From Holdemania sp. Marseille-P2844 (GTDB lineage Bacteria; Bacillota_I; Bacilli_A; Erysipelotrichales; Erysipelotrichaceae): a DNA stretch of 64,000 nucleotides. The stretch spans positions 62,001 to 126,000 of the forward strand of contig NZ_LT635449.1 in the NCBI RefSeq assembly GCF_900120005.1, read 5' to 3'. Below, one piece after another: positions 9,328-17,993 of this stretch. Position numbers and translations under genes: made by a program. The notes under the pieces were generated by a model. It was not told the origin of the DNA and made no database searches. It saw nothing but the letters and a program-made list of their open reading frames with translations. Numbering within the stretch: the stretch's first letter is position 1; the number at the start of each line of letters is the position of its first letter.

Positions 9328-10341
9328 TTAAAGCAGCTCGATTCCGTTATCGTGGCACAGCTTGCGCATGATCGGCGGCCACAGCGAAGCCTGGACTTCG
9401 CCGATGTGCGCCTTATGCAAAAGAAGCATACAGATCCGGCTCTGACCGATGCCGCCGCCCATCGTTAACGGCAGATCCCCCGCCAATAACGCGCGGTGAA
9501 ACGGCAGCACCGAGCGTTCGGGACAGCCGGCCTTGTTCAACTGATCGATCATGCTGGCCTCATCGACACGGATGCCCATGGATGAGATTTCCATCGCCCT
9601 ATTCAAAACGGCGTCCCAGATCAGCAAGTCGCCGTTGAGCTGCCAGTCGTCATAGTCCGGCGCCCGCCCGTCATGCGGCTGACCATTGCTCAGCAGTCCG
9701 CCGATCTGTTCAATAAAGACCGTGCCGTATTCTTTCGTGACCGCGTCTTCCCGCTGCTTCGCCGTCAACGACGGATAGCGGTCCAACAGTTCCTGCGCGG
9801 TAATAAACTTGACTTTTTCTTCAATGATCGGCGTGATCTGCGGCACATTGGCGCACAGCACCTCGTCGGTTTCCTTTAAGCTGCGCACGATCAGGCGGAC
9901 GGTTTCTTCCAGCTGCTCCAGCGTCCGCTGAGGCCGCAGGATGATTTTTTCCCAATCCCACTGATCGACGTAAATCGAATGCAGATTGTCCAGATCTTCG
10001 TCGCGGCGAATCGCGTTCATATCGGTATATAAGCCCTCGCCGGGACCAAAGTCATATTGTTTTAACGCCAGCCGTTTCCATTTCGCCAGCGAATGAACGA
10101 TTTCCGCTTCCGTCTGCGTTTCCTTGACGTCAAAGTGGACCGGGCGCTCCACGCCGTTGAGGTTGTCGTTAAGACCGCTGGCGGCTTCAACAAACAGCGG
10201 GGCGCTGACGCGGATCAGGCGCAGGTTGTCCGCCAGCTTGCGTTCAAAGGTATCCTTGACAAGCTTGATCGCCATCTGGGTTTCTTTCTGGTTAAGCAGC
10301 GAGCGGTAATGCTCAGGCAGTATGCAGTGTTCGATCGACAT
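9328..10341 (-). CDS. asnA: Aspartate--ammonia ligase (AsnA-type asparagine synthetase)
   Basis: AsnA makes asparagine from aspartate, free ammonia and ATP and is structurally a class II aminoacyl-tRNA synthetase relative. The 337-residue protein has family segments such as [58 protein letters not shown] and the C-terminal [14 protein letters not shown]. The frame reaches 10353, but GGGGGAT lies just before the ATG at 10341, so MSIEHC is the likely start. It lies downstream of loaP, behind that gene's terminator. Confidence 0.97.
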   Translation of the reverse strand: MSIEHCILPEHYRSLLNQKETQMAIKLVKDTFERKLADNLRLIRVSAPLFVEAASGLNDNLNGVERPVHFDVKETQTEAEIVHSLAKWKRLALKQYDFGPGEGLYTDMNAIRRDEDLDNLHSIYVDQWDWEKIILRPQRTLEQLEETVRLIVRSLKETDEVLCANVPQITPIIEEKVKFITAQELLDRYPSLTAKQREDAVTKEYGTVFIEQIGGLLSNGQPHDGRAPDYDDWQLNGDLLIWDAVLNRAMEISSMGIRVDEASMIDQLNKAGCPERSVLPFHRALLAGDLPLTMGGGIGQSRICMLLLHKAHIGEVQASLWPPIMRKLCHDNGIELL

Positions 10342-10394
10342 GGTATCCCCCATTTCAAAACTGTCTTTTATTATACCAGCATCCTCGTCATAAC

Positions 10395-10423
10395 AAAAGT
10401 AAAAGACAGGAATTTCTCCTGCC
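10395..10423 (-). terminator. Terminator after loaP
   Basis: On the minus strand GGCAGGA and TCCTGTC (7 bp with one G-T pair) enclose a 5-base loop and are followed by TTTTACTTTTG. It sits directly after the loaP stop and before asnA, making loaP a single-gene unit. Confidence 0.8.
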
Positions 10424-10424
10424 C

Positions 10425-10940
10425 TTAATCAATCTTTTGAACAATTTCCAGCGAAACGCTGACGCGCGTCGGCTGACCGCAAAGCTCCAGTTCCAGCACT
10501 GCTCTCCGCTTATGCCGGTCGATCTTCACGATCTGCGACTCGAAGCCTTGCAGCGGGCCTTCGGTAATGATGACCTGATTGCCCTGAATCAGACCGGTGG
10601 AGTGTTCCAGCTCCTTATTTTTGCCCAGCAGCCGCTCGAGATAGTCCTTCTCCTCGCTGCGCAGCGCCGGGGTTCCTTCTTTATCGAATTTCAGCAGCTT
10701 GACGATTCCCGTTTTCTGCATCCGCAGTTCTTTAATCTGTTCATCCATCGCCGCCTGTTCCAGCTCGCTTTCAATGAACAGATAGCCGGGGAACATAATC
10801 TTTTCGACGAGTTCGGAGATTCCCTGTTTTCTGAAGACGACCTTCATCTTCGGAATGAAGGCATGCAGTCCCTGGCTGAGAAAAAAATCGCGGATTTTTT
10901 CTTCCATGCCGCCGCGGACAAACAGTACATACCAGTTCAT
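10425..10940 (-). CDS. loaP: LoaP-type NusG paralogue (transcription antitermination factor)
   Basis: The 171-residue protein has the NGN domain opening [20 protein letters not shown] and a C-terminal KOW segment around [20 protein letters not shown]. The start WYVLFV and the central [13 protein letters not shown] are typical of specialised NusG paralogues; LoaP is the best fit. Such proteins bind RNA polymerase through a leader RNA element and let it read through terminators in long operons, often polyketide or polysaccharide clusters. Here the gene is alone: own TTGACA/TATCCT promoter, own terminator and no long biosynthetic operon on either side. Its target operon must be elsewhere or absent. 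Confidence 0.85.
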   Translation of the reverse strand: MNWYVLFVRGGMEEKIRDFFLSQGLHAFIPKMKVVFRKQGISELVEKIMFPGYLFIESELEQAAMDEQIKELRMQKTGIVKLLKFDKEGTPALRSEEKDYLERLLGKNKELEHSTGLIQGNQVIITEGPLQGFESQIVKIDRHKRRAVLELELCGQPTRVSVSLEIVQKID

Positions 10941-10971
10941 TCGATCTCCCCTTTCGACAAGAATCGTTTAA

Positions 10972-11000
10972 AGGATACAAAGTTCACCCGGAAATGTCAA
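10972..11000 (-). promoter_or_regulatory. SigA-type promoter of loaP
   Basis: On the minus strand TTGACA, a 17-base spacer and TATCCT lie about 32 bases before the loaP start. The -35 is consensus. Confidence 0.8.
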
Positions 11001-11134
11001 GAAACAAACGGGATTGTTTCTACTTTCACATAGCGTTACTGAAAGGAAGTGACTTCGTTTCCACTTTTCAAGGGTCGATTCTCAGCCAGTCTGACAAACT
11101 TCTGTCGCCTTCTTTATGCGGATGGATTGTCATA

Positions 11135-11159
11135 AAAAAGCGGCCGAAATCGACCGCCT
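11135..11159 (-). terminator. Terminator of the phosphatase-LUD unit
   Basis: On the minus strand GCGGTCG/CGGCCGC (7 bp, one G-T) with loop ATTT is followed by TTTTTT. It starts 14 bases after the stop of the LUD gene. Confidence 0.88.
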
Positions 11160-11172
11160 GAAAAATATTGAA

Positions 11173-11805
11173 TTAGTAACCGAGATCTTCGTTGATCAAC
11201 AAGACATGAATGCGTCCTGGAACATGACTGCGCTGCAGCGTAACCGCGGCGGAACAAATCCGGGTCGGTAATTGGCAATCGGCGCAATACCCGATCTTTG
11301 TGCACGGATTATCCTTATTTAAACGAACACAGTTGGCCGGAGCCGCAAGGGTCTTTACACGATCCTGAGCTGCCTGCAGATCCTTGACGATCTTGTTGGC
11401 GCCGGCGATGACCAACACGTGTTCCGGCCCATAAATCATGGCCGCAACGCGGTTTCCATTGCCGTCCACATTGTATAATTCACCTGTCATCGTAACGGCG
11501 TTGGTGCTGGTCAGAAAATAATCGCAGGACAGCGCCGCGTGATAAATCTCGTGCGGATGATCGCTGTGATAACGATCCAGATATTGTATGTCCTGATTGT
11601 TTTCCAGAAAATCAAGAATGCCGGTTTCAAATAACGTCATGGACCCGCCAACGCTGACCGATACCTGATCTTTCAGCAGCCCCTTCAAATATTCAAGGCA
11701 TTCTTTTTGTGTCGGAAACAGATCGACTTGAAACTGATGGTCTTCGAGCTTTTTCTTCGCCTGCAGCATCTGCGTCCACCGCAGCGTTTGCGTATGCTTA
11801 TCCAT
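11173..11805 (-). CDS. LUD domain protein (lactate utilisation-like)
   Basis: The 210-residue protein matches the LUD (DUF162) family: VSVGGSMTLFETGILDFL, the DYFLTSTNAVTMTGELYNVDGNGNRVAAMIYGP block and VIAGANKIVKDL. Family members include LutC/LutB partners and many stand-alone proteins of unknown role. The C-terminal CTKIGYCADCQLPTRIC has four cysteines, suggesting a metal site. GGTGGAG lies 5 bases before the ATG at 11805; a GTG at 11811 is less likely. It overlaps or abuts the phosphatase gene upstream, so the two form one operon. Confidence 0.88.
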   Translation of the reverse strand: MDKHTQTLRWTQMLQAKKKLEDHQFQVDLFPTQKECLEYLKGLLKDQVSVSVGGSMTLFETGILDFLENNQDIQYLDRYHSDHPHEIYHAALSCDYFLTSTNAVTMTGELYNVDGNGNRVAAMIYGPEHVLVIAGANKIVKDLQAAQDRVKTLAAPANCVRLNKDNPCTKIGYCADCQLPTRICSAAVTLQRSHVPGRIHVLLINEDLGY

Positions 11806-11807
11806 TT

Positions 11808-12527
11808 TCACTCCACCCTTTCCCGCAATGATTCTTTCAATACTTCTATTTTAGCATCACTGAGGCCGATCTGTCTTAAATATTTTTCAGCCGATCCATA
11901 CGTTTTCCGCAAATGGTCCAATGTGCGGATCATGTTGGATTTCGGCGATCCCAAAACGGCGTCCGGATCCTTGATTCCCATCTTTTTCAGCATTGCCAGC
12001 TGATCCTTCAAATGTGGATTCAGATACAAAGCGGTTGCCGCGTAATCCTCAACGATCAGGTCTTCCTCTGCCCCGACCAAGTCCAGCAGCAGCATTGCCG
12101 TAACGCCTGTGCGGTCCTTGCCTGCCGTGCAATGGAACAGAATACACCCTGCGGTGTCCGCCATCGCTTCAAATACTCTTTTTATCGTATTCTGACTGTG
12201 ATCCAGTAAGCCGATATAAACCTGACCCATATCGGAGGGAAAACCCGAGGCGCTCATCCCGGAATTCACCTGGTCCAACAGCGGAAAGCTCAGATGCTCT
12301 ACGCCCAGCTTCGGATCCGGCGCTTGTTCCTGTTCAAACTCAGAGCGTAAATCAACGACTAACGATAATCCTTTTTCCTTTAAAACTTGCCGGTCTTCCA
12401 GCGTTAAACCGCATAAAGAATCGCTGCGAAGGAACCGATTTCTCTTTGTCTGTCCACCATCCTTAAGCGGATAGCCCCCTAACTCGCGGGTGTTGTGCGT
12501 TCCTTGCAGGATCGGTTTATTTACCAT
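11808..12527 (-). CDS. Tyrosine-protein phosphatase, Y_phosphatase3 / LipA type
   Basis: The 239-residue protein has the N-terminal NTRELGGYPLKDG motif and the catalytic P-loop HCTAGKDRTG, in which Cys and Arg fit CX5R. This combination defines the bacterial tyrosine/lipid phosphatase family represented by Listeria LipA and related proteins. Likely substrates are phosphotyrosine or phosphoinositide-like molecules; which is not visible. It is cytosolic (no signal peptide) and is the first gene of a two-gene unit with the LUD protein. Confidence 0.9.
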   Translation of the reverse strand: MVNKPILQGTHNTRELGGYPLKDGGQTKRNRFLRSDSLCGLTLEDRQVLKEKGLSLVVDLRSEFEQEQAPDPKLGVEHLSFPLLDQVNSGMSASGFPSDMGQVYIGLLDHSQNTIKRVFEAMADTAGCILFHCTAGKDRTGVTAMLLLDLVGAEEDLIVEDYAATALYLNPHLKDQLAMLKKMGIKDPDAVLGSPKSNMIRTLDHLRKTYGSAEKYLRQIGLSDAKIEVLKESLRERVE

Positions 12528-12635
12528 ATTGCCATCCCTTTCTGTATCTAGGGAATATTGTAACGTAATTTTAGAAATAATGCTATGGCCTAGCCCTTCT
12601 GCAATTCCTTGATTCGTGATGAAAATCAGGTTGTT

Positions 12636-12659
12636 AAAAAAGGAACTCCGCGGAGTTCC
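12636..12659 (-). terminator. Terminator of the SIS-domain operon
   Basis: The 18-bp perfect palindrome GGAACTCCGCGGAGTTCC is followed on the minus strand by TTTTTT. It lies just after the third SIS gene. Confidence 0.92.
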
Positions 12660-12671
12660 TTAACTTATTGC

Positions 12672-13394
12672 TTAGAAATGTTTTACGCGGTCTTCGTACT
12701 TCGCGTAGATCGCATCGTTGTTGAAGCCATCGACGTTCTGGCTCTGGAAAACAGGCAGTTCGCAGCCTTCTGCCGCCAGGATCTTTAACGCTTCGTTTAC
12801 GATCGTATCCAGAACGAAGATGCTGGAAATCGTGCTGCCCGGGCCCGTCGCTACGCCGCCGACATTCATCAGCGCGTCGCCGTCAGGTACGCAGTTGTCC
12901 AGAATGCAGTCAACACATTCAAACAGACGCTTGCCGCTTGGATGACGGCTGGTCGTGTTCTGCGACTGATGCAGGTTCGTCAGCGCGATCGTGTAGACGC
13001 CTTCCTTCTGGCAGCGCATGGCCATTTCAACCGGAACCGCGTTACGGCCAGAGTTGGAAATGATGATCATGATGTCGTTTTTGTCAATCTTGTACTGATC
13101 AAAAATAACATCCGCCAAACCGGAAACCTTTTCCATCGCACCGCTGCGGCGAGCGCCGAAGTTCGTCAGTGCATCCGGATCCAGAATCGCGTTGACATTG
13201 CCCAGTCCGCCGGCACGGCAGAACAGTTCGATGCCGATCATGTGCGAATGACCTGTACCAAAGACATGGATGATGTGATTGTTCTTGATGTTGTCGGCGA
13301 ACTTGACAGCCAGCTCCTGGATTTTTTCCTTGTTGGTATCATCCACTTTGTGCAGCAGTTCTTCGACCTTGTTCATGTATTCAAAATTGTACAT
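12672..13394 (-). CDS. SIS domain phosphosugar-binding protein, copy C (UPF0309-like)
   Basis: The 240-residue protein has a SIS fold with the phosphosugar-binding pieces HVFGTGHSHMIGIELFCRAG and IIISNSGRNAVPVEMA, then TSRHPSGKRLFE and a final GPGSTISSIF segment. SIS proteins isomerise or sense phosphosugars. This sub-family (SIS_2, UPF0309) is near GmhA and often sits with amino-sugar genes, but the substrate is unknown. AGGGAGG lies upstream of the ATG. It is the last of three tandem paralogues sharing one promoter; it differs most from the other two near GLGNVNAILDPDALTNFGARRSG. Confidence 0.9.
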   Translation of the reverse strand: MYNFEYMNKVEELLHKVDDTNKEKIQELAVKFADNIKNNHIIHVFGTGHSHMIGIELFCRAGGLGNVNAILDPDALTNFGARRSGAMEKVSGLADVIFDQYKIDKNDIMIIISNSGRNAVPVEMAMRCQKEGVYTIALTNLHQSQNTTSRHPSGKRLFECVDCILDNCVPDGDALMNVGGVATGPGSTISSIFVLDTIVNEALKILAAEGCELPVFQSQNVDGFNNDAIYAKYEDRVKHF

Positions 13395-13418
13395 ATTTAG
13401 TACCTCCCTTTTCCTTTA

Positions 13419-14168
13419 TTAAATACGGCCCACGTATTTCTGTCTTAATTCTGCGTTATGCCTGCGGTTTTCTTCGCTGTCTTCGCTCAGCAGCAGCGGC
13501 AGCTCCACGCCTCTCTCGCTTAACAGACGGCAGGTTTCCGTCGTAATCGACTGCGCGATAAACGCGCCGGTGATCGAAGAAATCGAACAGATCTTTTCGA
13601 TCTTGCCTGTTTCAATCAACGCGTCGCCCTGCGGCCCGCAGTTGTCGATGACCACGTCGCCCATCTCATAAAGCTTCTTGCCGCTTGGATGACGGCTGGC
13701 TTCCGCACTGGTATGCTGCCAGCTGGTCGCAACGATGACCTTATGGCCTTCCTGCTTTGCCTTGATCGCAAAGTCGATGACAACGCCGTTAATCCCGGAG
13801 TTGGATATAATGATAAAGCTGTCCTGCGGGCGGATGTCGTATAAATCATACAGCCGGTCCGCAATATCCGCACGACGTTCAAAAATGTTGTCCGGATCCT
13901 TAAATTCCGCTAACGAAACCTTGCCATGCAGAACGAAATCGCTGGTCACAATCGTATGAAACGGCACTAACGAACCCGGCCGGCCGGCCAGCTCCATCCC
14001 GAAGCCCACGGAATGACCAGAACCAAAGACATGCACAACGCCGCCCTGGGCGATCGTTTCAGCGCAAACCTCGGAAGCCTTGCGGATGTTGTCCATTTCC
14101 TTGCCTTCCAGAACATCGACAACCTTCAGCATTTCTTCATAGAATAAATCCATATTAATTTCTCTCAT
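13419..14168 (-). CDS. SIS domain phosphosugar-binding protein, copy B
   Basis: The 249-residue paralogue shares the layout of its neighbours: HVFGSGHSVGFGMELAGRPG, then DSFIIISNSGINGVVIDFAIKAK, SRHPSGKKLYEMGDVVIDNC and a serine-rich SISSITGAFIAQ. AGGAGG lies 7 bases before the ATG. It is 24 bases upstream of copy C. Three diverged copies in a row suggest either a hetero-oligomer or three related phosphosugar substrates. No PTS or kinase gene is adjacent, although two NagA genes and a PTS are found 45 kb away. Confidence 0.9.
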   Translation of the reverse strand: MREINMDLFYEEMLKVVDVLEGKEMDNIRKASEVCAETIAQGGVVHVFGSGHSVGFGMELAGRPGSLVPFHTIVTSDFVLHGKVSLAEFKDPDNIFERRADIADRLYDLYDIRPQDSFIIISNSGINGVVIDFAIKAKQEGHKVIVATSWQHTSAEASRHPSGKKLYEMGDVVIDNCGPQGDALIETGKIEKICSISSITGAFIAQSITTETCRLLSERGVELPLLLSEDSEENRRHNAELRQKYVGRI

Positions 14169-14179
14169 GAGCGCACCTC

Positions 14180-14923
14180 CTAGGAATTCCAGCGTCCCAG
14201 ATATACGTCTGAGATTTCGCGGTTATGGACATCGGCACCCTTGACATTGGCGCTCAGCAGAACCGGGCAGTCATGGCCCAGTCCGGTCAGATAACGATAC
14301 GTTTCAGCACACAGCATCTGCGCGATCACGTTGCCGGTGACCGTCGAGACCTGGTTGATCTTCTGACCGTTTTCCAGCGTGACCACCATATCCGGGCTCG
14401 GCGCACAATTATCCAGAATCAAATCGGCATAATCAGTCAGTTTTTTGCCGGACGGATGACGTGAAACCGAAGTCTCCGCTTCCGCCTTGGAGGTCACAAC
14501 AATCAGCTTGCGGCCTTTTTCTTTTACTTTCTTTGCGAATTCGACGATGACGCCGTTGTTGGCTGGATTGGAAATCAGGATGAACATGTCATGATCGTCA
14601 ATATTGTACATGTTCCACAATTTATCCGCTAAATCCGTGCGGTCGTTGAAATCAGGCTGGTTCGCTTCTTCCGGGGAAACGACGCCGCGCAGCAGCAAAT
14701 CCTCCATTTTGATCTGGTGGAACGGCATCAACCCGCCGGCACGATACCCCAGTTCCATGGAAAACGCCAGTCCATGTCCCAATCCGAACAACTGGACAAG
14801 ACCGTTTTCCAGCATGCAGTCGCCCATCATTTTCGCCGCTTCGTAAACCGCTTCTCTCTGAGTGTTTTTAACCTCTTGAAGAGCGTGCTTGGCGGCTGAG
14901 AAAAACTCTTTTGCTTCAGCCAT
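14180..14923 (-). CDS. SIS domain phosphosugar-binding protein, copy A (first of three)
   Basis: The 247-residue protein has LFGLGHGLAFSMELGYRAGG, DMFILISNPANNGVIVEFA and SRHPSGKKLTDYADLILDNC. In the second motif ISNPANNG replaces the usual SNSG of the other two copies, so its phosphate loop differs. GGGAGG lies 7 bases before the ATG. It is the promoter-proximal gene; the gap to copy B is 11 bases. Confidence 0.9.
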   Translation of the reverse strand: MAEAKEFFSAAKHALQEVKNTQREAVYEAAKMMGDCMLENGLVQLFGLGHGLAFSMELGYRAGGLMPFHQIKMEDLLLRGVVSPEEANQPDFNDRTDLADKLWNMYNIDDHDMFILISNPANNGVIVEFAKKVKEKGRKLIVVTSKAEAETSVSRHPSGKKLTDYADLILDNCAPSPDMVVTLENGQKINQVSTVTGNVIAQMLCAETYRYLTGLGHDCPVLLSANVKGADVHNREISDVYLGRWNS

Positions 14924-14981
14924 ACTGAAACCTCCCTTTCACGCAGAATCACTCCCGCGAATGACCCTTTACGCTGACTTT

Positions 14982-15010
14982 ATGATAGCTATTTTCGCTT
15001 TCAGTGTCAA
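14982..15010 (-). promoter_or_regulatory. Strong SigA promoter of the SIS operon
   Basis: On the minus strand a consensus TTGACA, a 17-base spacer and TATCAT lie about 60 bases before the first SIS gene. An A/T-rich tract upstream of the -35 could act as an UP element. Confidence 0.87.
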
Positions 15011-15090
15011 CCGCTTTCACGATGTTTTTGAATAATTTAATCAAATTGTCATATTGCTTAAAGAATAAATAATTTGCATGCGCCGGCGAT

Positions 15091-15122
15091 CAAAATAAAA
15101 GAAGAACCGTGTCTTTCGGTTC
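15091..15122 (-). terminator. Terminator of gmk
   Basis: On the minus strand GAACCG and CGGTTC enclose a 7-base loop and are followed by TTCTTTTATTTT, starting right after the gmk stop. Confidence 0.82.
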
Positions 15123-15124
15123 CT

Positions 15125-15688
15125 CTATTCCATGTGTCGTTTTATGATTAAAGAAATGATCGACGCCGCCAGCTTCGGGTCTTCGTTGCAGACGATGAAC
15201 TTGTACTGATCGACCAGCTCCATCTCCCGGCTCGCCTTGCTCAAGCGCTGCTGCACGATCTCCTCCGGCTCGGTTCCCCGCCCGCGGATCCGCTTTTCCA
15301 GCTCATCCATGCTCGGCGGGATAATGAAAATCGTCAGCGCGTCCGGACATTTCTCCATGACCTGCTGGCAGCCCTGCACCTCGATTTCCAGCAGCACATT
15401 CTTCCCCTCAGCGCGCAGCTTTTCGACGTTTTTCAGCGGCGTGCCGTAATAATTCCCGACAAACTCCGCATATTCCAGCAGCTCGCCCTCGCGGATCGCC
15501 TGTTCAAAGGCCGGCCGGTCGACAAAGTTATAATTTACGCCTTCGACTTCCCCCGGACGCATTTTGCGGGTCGTCATGGAAACCGAATACGCCAGGTTTA
15601 ATTCCGGATCATTCACGAACTCCTTCAGAATCGTCCCCTTCCCGACTCCGCTCGGTCCGCTCAGCACGATCAGCAACCCCTTTTTCAT
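15125..15688 (-). CDS. gmk: Guanylate kinase
   Basis: Gmk phosphorylates GMP to GDP with ATP. The 187-residue protein has the P-loop LSGPSGVGKGT, the GMP-binding SVSMTTRKMRPGE and GVNYNFVD segments, and FIIPPSMDELEKRIRGRGTE. A longer frame starts at 15745, but GGAGG upstream of the ATG at 15688 (MKKGLLIVLSG) marks the start. It is divergent from rqcH, with about 137 bases between, and has its own terminator. Confidence 0.96.
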   Translation of the reverse strand: MKKGLLIVLSGPSGVGKGTILKEFVNDPELNLAYSVSMTTRKMRPGEVEGVNYNFVDRPAFEQAIREGELLEYAEFVGNYYGTPLKNVEKLRAEGKNVLLEIEVQGCQQVMEKCPDALTIFIIPPSMDELEKRIRGRGTEPEEIVQQRLSKASREMELVDQYKFIVCNEDPKLAASIISLIIKRHME

Positions 15689-15767
15689 GCTTCCTTCCTC
15701 CTTTTGTCCTGGTTTAATAATACAAAGCTTCCCCAGGATTGTCAACGAATTCCACGGCCGGTCCGGT

Positions 15768-15796
15768 TTGGGATTTTATCAGAATCATGGTATAAT
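15768..15796 (+). promoter_or_regulatory. Promoter of rqcH, extended -10
   Basis: TTGGGA, a 17-base spacer and TATAAT preceded by TGG (TGnTATAAT) lie about 30 bases before the rqcH start. The extended -10 can offset the weak -35. Confidence 0.72.
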
Positions 15797-15825
15797 AGGA
15801 ACACATTTTGGAAAGGTTGATCACC

Positions 15826-17481
15826 ATGGCTTTAGACGGACTCCTGCTGCACGCGCTGTGCCGGCAGTTTCAGGAAATACTTCCCTGCAAAATCAATAAA
15901 ATCCATCAGATCTCCAATACGGAGCTGTTGTTTCACCTGCGTACCCAGCGTGAGAAAAAGAATTTACTGATTTCCTGTCATTCGCAATACAACCGCATCA
16001 ATCTCACCGACTGCACCTATCCGACCCCGGAGGAGCCGTCGCATTTCGTCATGCTTCTGCGCAAGCATCTGGAGGGCGGCTTAATTCTCTCTGTCCAACA
16101 GGGCGGGCTGGATCGCTGGCTTGTGATGGAGGTTTCGCTGCGCAATGAAATCGGCGATAAGGTCTTCCGCAAGCTGTACGTTGAATTGATGGGCAAATAT
16201 GCCAACGTCATCCTCGTCGATGAAAACAACCGGATTCTCGATGCGCTCAAGCGGATTCCGCCGTTTGAAAACACCAAGCGAACGATTCAGCCGGGCGCGC
16301 AGTTCACACTCCCGGAACAGCCGGTGAAACAGGATCCATTTACAGCGCAGACCGTCGATCCGCAACAGCCGCTGCACCAGCAGTTTGACGGCTTCTCTCC
16401 GCTGCTTGGGCGGGAGGTCGAAACGCGGATGCGCCGGGGCGAAACCTTCCCGGCGATCATGAAGCAGATCGAAAGCAGCGATTCGCTGTTCATCACTAAC
16501 ACGCCTAAGGAAACACAGTTTCATCTGATTCCGCTGACCCAGTATGAACAGCCGGCCAAGGAATATCCGCTGATGGAGGGCATGGACGTCCTGTATTATC
16601 ATAAGGAAGAAAAAGACCGCATCCGGCAGATGACCGGCGATCTGTTCAAGTTTGTCCGCAAGCAGCTCAAGCATTACCGCCAGAAGCTGCCGAAGCTGCT
16701 CGACGCGATGCAGGAAGCGCTGGATTGCGAAAAGTGGCGGGAATACGGCGATCTGTTATATGCGTATGGGCAAAATATTCCCAAAGGCACGCCGTCGGCA
16801 ACCTTGACCACCTTCGATCAGAGCGGGCAGGTCAAAATCGATCTGGACGTCCGCTTCGACGGACGCGGCAATGCGAAAAAGTGTTTTCAGAAATACAACA
16901 AAGGAAAAAAGGGTCAGGAGCATTTATTGGAACAGATCGGCCTGTGCGAGAAAGAGATCGAGTATTTCGAGGGTCTTGAGCAGCAGCTGGAACTGGCCAA
17001 TTTTGAAGATGCCCGCGAAATCCGCGAGGAGCTGGCGGCGTTAGGCTACATGAAGCCGATCCAGTCGAAAATCCGCCGCAACCGCAAAAAGGCGAAGGCC
17101 CTGCCGGCGATCACGGCGATCCCTCTGGCAAACGGCGTCACGTTATATTTCGGCAAGAATAACCTTCAGAACGAAGCGCTGACGTTCAAGCTGGCGCGCA
17201 AAAACGACCTGTGGTTCCATGCCAAGGATTTCCATGGTTCGCATGTCGTGCTGGATTGCGAACAGCCTGACGAGGAAACGCTGCGGCTGGCCGCGATGGT
17301 GGCAGCCTATTACTCCAAAGGCCGCTATTCCAGCAGCGTCCCGGTCAACTATTGCCCAATCCGAAATCTCAAGCGGGTTCCCGGCGCCAAACCGGGCTTC
17401 GTCTCGCTGACCAGTTACAAAACGATCTATATTGATCCGGAAGAAGCCGTGATCGGCGATCTGTTGAAAGAAAACGCATGA
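15826..17481 (+). CDS. rqcH: RqcH / NFACT family ribosome quality-control protein
   Basis: RqcH (bacterial Rqc2, also called FbpA/FpbA) binds stalled 50S subunits and adds C-terminal alanine tails to nascent chains. The 551-residue protein has the NFACT-N start MALDGLLLHALCRQFQE, a central helical coiled coil (about residues 270-400) and the C-terminal NFACT-R signature KNDLWFHAKDFHGSHVVL. The frame opens earlier, but GGAAAGG and the promoter fit the ATG at 15826. The next gene overlaps its stop by 4 bases. Confidence 0.94.
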   Translation: MALDGLLLHALCRQFQEILPCKINKIHQISNTELLFHLRTQREKKNLLISCHSQYNRINLTDCTYPTPEEPSHFVMLLRKHLEGGLILSVQQGGLDRWLVMEVSLRNEIGDKVFRKLYVELMGKYANVILVDENNRILDALKRIPPFENTKRTIQPGAQFTLPEQPVKQDPFTAQTVDPQQPLHQQFDGFSPLLGREVETRMRRGETFPAIMKQIESSDSLFITNTPKETQFHLIPLTQYEQPAKEYPLMEGMDVLYYHKEEKDRIRQMTGDLFKFVRKQLKHYRQKLPKLLDAMQEALDCEKWREYGDLLYAYGQNIPKGTPSATLTTFDQSGQVKIDLDVRFDGRGNAKKCFQKYNKGKKGQEHLLEQIGLCEKEIEYFEGLEQQLELANFEDAREIREELAALGYMKPIQSKIRRNRKKAKALPAITAIPLANGVTLYFGKNNLQNEALTFKLARKNDLWFHAKDFHGSHVVLDCEQPDEETLRLAAMVAAYYSKGRYSSSVPVNYCPIRNLKRVPGAKPGFVSLTSYKTIYIDPEEAVIGDLLKENA

Positions 17482-17777
17482 AAACGACGCGTTACTGCTT
17501 AACCCTGCCCTATCTGGAGGTCGTAAAGAAGTTAAAATATGAGCTGCGCTGGGGTTGCATCCGCGGCACGCTGTTAAGTCAGGCCGAGGTCAGTCCTCAG
17601 GTGACGGTGCTGCTTTTACAGGTTGAAAATCAACCGGAAAACACCATGCTGATCATTGATCATCTGCGTACGGAAACGCAGCTGCGGATCATCGAGCCGG
17701 AGGATCAGGGATGGGATCAGATTTTGGGCAAGCTGTTTCTGTCCTTCCGGCTTCCGCCTAAAAAGGACATTCTGTAA
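17478..17777 (+). CDS. Conserved-looking 99-residue protein of unknown function
   Basis: The ATG overlaps the rqcH stop as ATGA, so it is translationally coupled to rqcH. The small soluble protein (MKTTRYCLTLPYLEVVKKLK...) has no signal peptide or membrane helix. I do not recognise a domain. Coupling with rqcH could mean a role near translation quality control, but this rests on position only. A strong terminator follows. Confidence 0.7.
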   Translation: MKTTRYCLTLPYLEVVKKLKYELRWGCIRGTLLSQAEVSPQVTVLLLQVENQPENTMLIIDHLRTETQLRIIEPEDQGWDQILGKLFLSFRLPPKKDIL

Positions 17778-17820
17778 CTTGACTGCGACACGCATTGTCT
17801 GGCCGGGGATCTCGCTGATT

Positions 17821-17869
17821 AAAAAGAAGACTTCTCAGAGGTTTCACTCTGCCAAAGTCTTCTTTTTTT
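17821..17869 (+). terminator. Bidirectional terminator after rqcH
   Basis: AAGAAGACTT and AAGTCTTCTT flank a loop of about 20 bases, with five A before the left arm and seven T after the right arm, so it can work on both strands. It ends the rqcH unit. Confidence 0.85.
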
Positions 17870-17993
17870 ATTCTGGTTTTTCAATTTGTCTTTTAAACGT
17901 TCAGATCTCTTTTCCTTCGTTTCAGGATCAAACGTCTTCCTGCTTCCCGTTTTTCCAGATCATCAGCGCTTCTTTTCGCCAAACTGGTATCAA

